From CAWCDJ01 sp963836015 (GTDB lineage Bacteria; Acidobacteriota; Terriglobia; Bryobacterales; Bryobacteraceae): a DNA stretch of 64,000 bases. Positions 62,177-64,000 of this stretch are shown piece by piece; the first letter of the stretch is position 1; each line of letters opens with the position of its first letter. A model generated the notes under the pieces. That model searched no databases. It was not told the origin of the DNA and worked only from the letters and a program-made list of their open reading frames with translations. The translations under genes were made by a program, and so were the position numbers. The DNA is taken from positions 62,001 to 126,000 of the forward strand of contig CAWIIF010000010.1 of assembly GCA_963836015.1 (NCBI GenBank). The letters are read 5' to 3'.

Positions 62177-62814
62177 AGACGTTGGTTGAGCCAGGCGTTC
62201 CAGTGGTCGAGACCCTCGCCGGTGGTGCAGGAAACCTTGAGGATTTCGATTTCCGGCTGGATGCGCCGCGCGTTCTCGCAGGCCAGGTCGGCTTGAAACG
62301 GGACGTAGGGCAGGAGATCGATTTTATTGAGCACCATGACGTCGGCATGGTGGAAGGTGGCCGGATATTTGAGCGGCTTGTCCTCGCCCTCGGTGACGCT
62401 GAGGAGAACGGCGCGCGCCTCCTCTCCCAGGTCGTAACTGGTAGGGCACACCAGGTTGCCGACATTCTCGAGAAAAAGGATCTCGAGGCCGTCGAGATCC
62501 CAACCCTGCAGCGCGCGCACGACCATGCTGGCATCCAGGTGGCAGGCGCCTCCGGTAGTGATCTGGCGTACCGGGAACCCGAAGCGGGCCAGGCGGCGGG
62601 CATCGTTATCGGTCTGGATGTCACCGGTCAGGACGGCGACGCGGCGCGACGGATCGAAACCGGCCAGGGTGCGTTCGAGCAGCGCGGTCTTGCCGGAACC
62701 GGGGGAACTGATCAGGTTCACGCAAAGGGTGCCGTGGGTGCGGAACTGGTCGCGCAGCCCGGCGGCGATCCGATCGTTTTCGTTCAGCACCTTGCGTTCG
62801 AGCGGTACGCGCAT
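62173..62814 (-). CDS. hypB: Hydrogenase/urease nickel incorporation GTPase HypB
   Basis: GTPase that helps insert nickel into [NiFe]-hydrogenase together with HypA. The 213-residue product has G1 SSPGSGKTALLERT near residue 35, ATG/metal site TGGACHLDAS with Cys and His, the switch ENVGNLVCPTSYDLGEE and G4 LNKIDLLPYV. The N-terminal CxxCGC and His-rich extensions of some HypB proteins are absent. GGAGGGAA seven bases upstream sets the ATG at 62814. No hypA or hydrogenase gene is nearby. Confidence 0.92.
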   Translation of the reverse strand: MRVPLERKVLNENDRIAAGLRDQFRTHGTLCVNLISSPGSGKTALLERTLAGFDPSRRVAVLTGDIQTDNDARRLARFGFPVRQITTGGACHLDASMVVRALQGWDLDGLEILFLENVGNLVCPTSYDLGEEARAVLLSVTEGEDKPLKYPATFHHADVMVLNKIDLLPYVPFQADLACENARRIQPEIEILKVSCTTGEGLDHWNAWLNQRL

Positions 62815-62841
62815 CGGGTTCCCTCCAGGAGACAACTCCAT

Positions 62842-62872
62842 TTGAGCACGCCGCGGCAAGCGCTGGTACAAT
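62842..62872 (+). promoter_or_regulatory. tRNA-Gly promoter
   Basis: TTGAGC, 19-base spacer, TACAAT preceded by TGG, ending 12 bases before the tRNA 5' end. Confidence 0.5.
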
Positions 62873-62884
62873 GGAATGGAACCA

Positions 62885-62959
62885 GCGGGAGTAACTCAGT
62901 GGTAGAGTCACAGCCTTCCAAGCTGTTGGTCGCGGGTTCGATCCCCGTCTCCCGCTCCA
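62885..62959 (+). tRNA. tRNA-Gly (TCC anticodon)
   Basis: 75 bases with encoded CCA. Acceptor GCGGGAG pairs with CTCCCGC; anticodon loop CTTCCAA carries TCC, reading GGA/GGG; T-loop TTCGATC. Confidence 0.95.
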
Positions 62960-62976
62960 TTTCCTTCCCCTGATTC

Positions 62977-64000
62977 TCACGAACACATAATCTTAACCCT
63001 CAACCGGTAGTTATTGAAATTGCGAAATCCGTATGCCTGGCGCTGCAGGACTTCCATCTTCGTGTGGAAGCCCTCGGTGATGCCGTTGTTCCGGGTAAAG
63101 CGCCACATCATGGCAACCTCGATTTTCCACGATTCCAGCGTCTGGCCGAGTTGTACCAGTTGCGCCACCCCCGCCGTTTTCAGGTCTTCTAAGGCGCGCA
63201 GGAAGCGATTGGCCAGATGCTGGCACTGTTTGCGCGTACGATGCTTCTTCAGCAGTAGATAGCAGAGCCGCTGTTTAAAGCGGTAGATCTCTCGCAAAAC
63301 CGGGAACTGATCGAAGTACAGCTCGAGTTTGGCCTTCTGCTCCAGCTTGAGATTGTGACGATGACGGCGCATCAGCGAGAGCAGACCGCGGTGCCGGGCT
63401 CCGGTGGGATCGATTTCCCGCCAGCAGGCCAGGAAGTGATGGTTAATCAGCCGGATGACGTGGAATCGATCGGCCACGATCTTGGCCTTGGGGAAGTGCT
63501 TGCGGACGAGCACGCGGTAGACGCTGGCCAGGTCCATGCAAACGACCCGCACGCGGTCTTTGCCCGGGAGTCTGGCCAGGTAGTCCTCCAAGGCCGCTTC
63601 GCTGCGTCCGAGCACGACATCAAAGACCCTGTGCCGACGCAGATCGCAGAAGGTGGTGGCGTAGCCGTCCTTCTTAGAAAAGAAATGCTCGTCGATGCCG
63701 AGAACGCGTGGACACTCGGCACCACGCCGCTCTGCCAATTCCCGCCTCAGAAAGTCATGAAACCAGCGCTCGACGGTGGCGCTGCCGACCGCCACCCTCT
63801 GGGCCAGCCGGCTGCGATTGACACCGTCGTAATGATTGACAAAGACCTGGCGACGGAACGGCTCGGTCGACCGTTTTCGTGGCAAGATCCCCGGCAATCG
63901 CTGCCAGAAACTGCGGCCGCAGTCCTTGCACCGGTACTTGCTCGACTCCACCTCCAGCACGCACTGCCGCAATCCCCAGCACTCATGGCGCGGCGCCCGC
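62977..64000 (-). mobile_element. ISL3-family transposase, N-terminus outside window
   Basis: The reverse frame is open from the stop at 62977 to the window edge (341 codons). It shows the N-terminal zinc-ribbon remnant (CKDCGRSFWQRLPG), a helix-turn-helix (SRLAQRVAVGSATVERWF), the DDE catalytic core (VLGIDEHFFSKKDGYATTF, VVCMDLASVYRVLVRKHFP, IVADRFHVIRLIN) and the C-terminal Glu region (NNGITEGFHTKMEVLQRQAY). Complete ISL3 transposases have about 400-430 residues. It lies 17 bases behind tRNA-Gly. Its terminal inverted repeats cannot be defined without the other end. Confidence 0.9.

Overview
The window reads as ordinary chromosome of a GC-rich acidobacterium of the Solibacter/Bryobacter type. 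The sequence shows two proteins with the secreted C-terminal family TIGR03437, which is typical of that lineage. It also shows a PEP-CTERM protein, several exported enzymes with RR-type (Tat-like) leaders, many carbohydrate-active enzymes, and very tight packing in which convergent genes often overlap by 4 to 56 bases. No gene-free stretch exceeds about 270 bases. No CRISPR array or prophage was seen. The only mobile element is an ISL3-type transposase running off the right edge.

Layout. 1-2.5 kb: pyruvate:ferredoxin oxidoreductase (minus strand, 3' end outside). 2.6-9.9 kb: L,D-transpeptidase, formylglycine-generating enzyme, a decayed TIGR03437 gene, a secreted amidohydrolase and a GH95 fucosidase. 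9.9-16.4 kb: maf, ppk2, a dciA-like gene, gatC-gatA, superoxide dismutase, soluble transhydrogenase and a degenerate ROK protein. 16.3-20.3 kb: prmA, divergent from an isomerase / amidohydrolase / aldolase-like / VOC cluster that looks like a sugar-acid pathway. 20.3-27.2 kb: PEP-CTERM protein, frameshifted universal stress protein, MFS exporter, small secreted and membrane proteins, alcohol dehydrogenase and OsmC. 27.2-33.1 kb: a regulatory stretch with an AAA+ enhancer-binding-type activator whose GAFTGA loop is altered, flanked by two receiver-domain genes that each have a -24/-12 (sigma-54) type promoter; PBP1-type penicillin-binding protein and rpmB lie inside it. 33.1-46 kb: uvrC and secreted proteins, a large wHTH-NTPase-TPR regulator, aldo/keto reductase and SDR. 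46-50.9 kb: alkylation repair (tag, atl) plus a frameshifted glycosidase-like gene and a PDZ protein. 50.9-54.5 kb: homoserine dehydrogenase, a methyltransferase with a signal peptide, and a DsbA-like protein. 55.3-60.7 kb: a tightly coupled sulfation operon (sulfotransferase, cysD, cysNC, PHP phosphatase, TauE/SafE). 60.7-64 kb: tRNA-Leu, GH43, a DUF350 protein, hypB, tRNA-Gly and the ISL3 transposase.

How genes work together. The clearest functional unit is the sulfation operon: CysD and CysN-C make PAPS, the sulfotransferase spends it, the PHP enzyme probably destroys the inhibitory by-product pAp, and TauE/SafE may move sulfite or a sulfonate. A true FGE near the left end suggests that the organism also matures sulfatases.

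Two features recur across the window. Many genes have a TAnnnT -10 hexamer only 6-9 bases before the start codon and no ribosome site, which suggests leaderless or nearly leaderless mRNAs. A hairpin repeat of about 26 bases sits directly in front of three genes. Three genes carry frameshifts (4.3-5.9, 21.1-22.0 and 46.9-49.4 kb); these may be decay or sequencing error.
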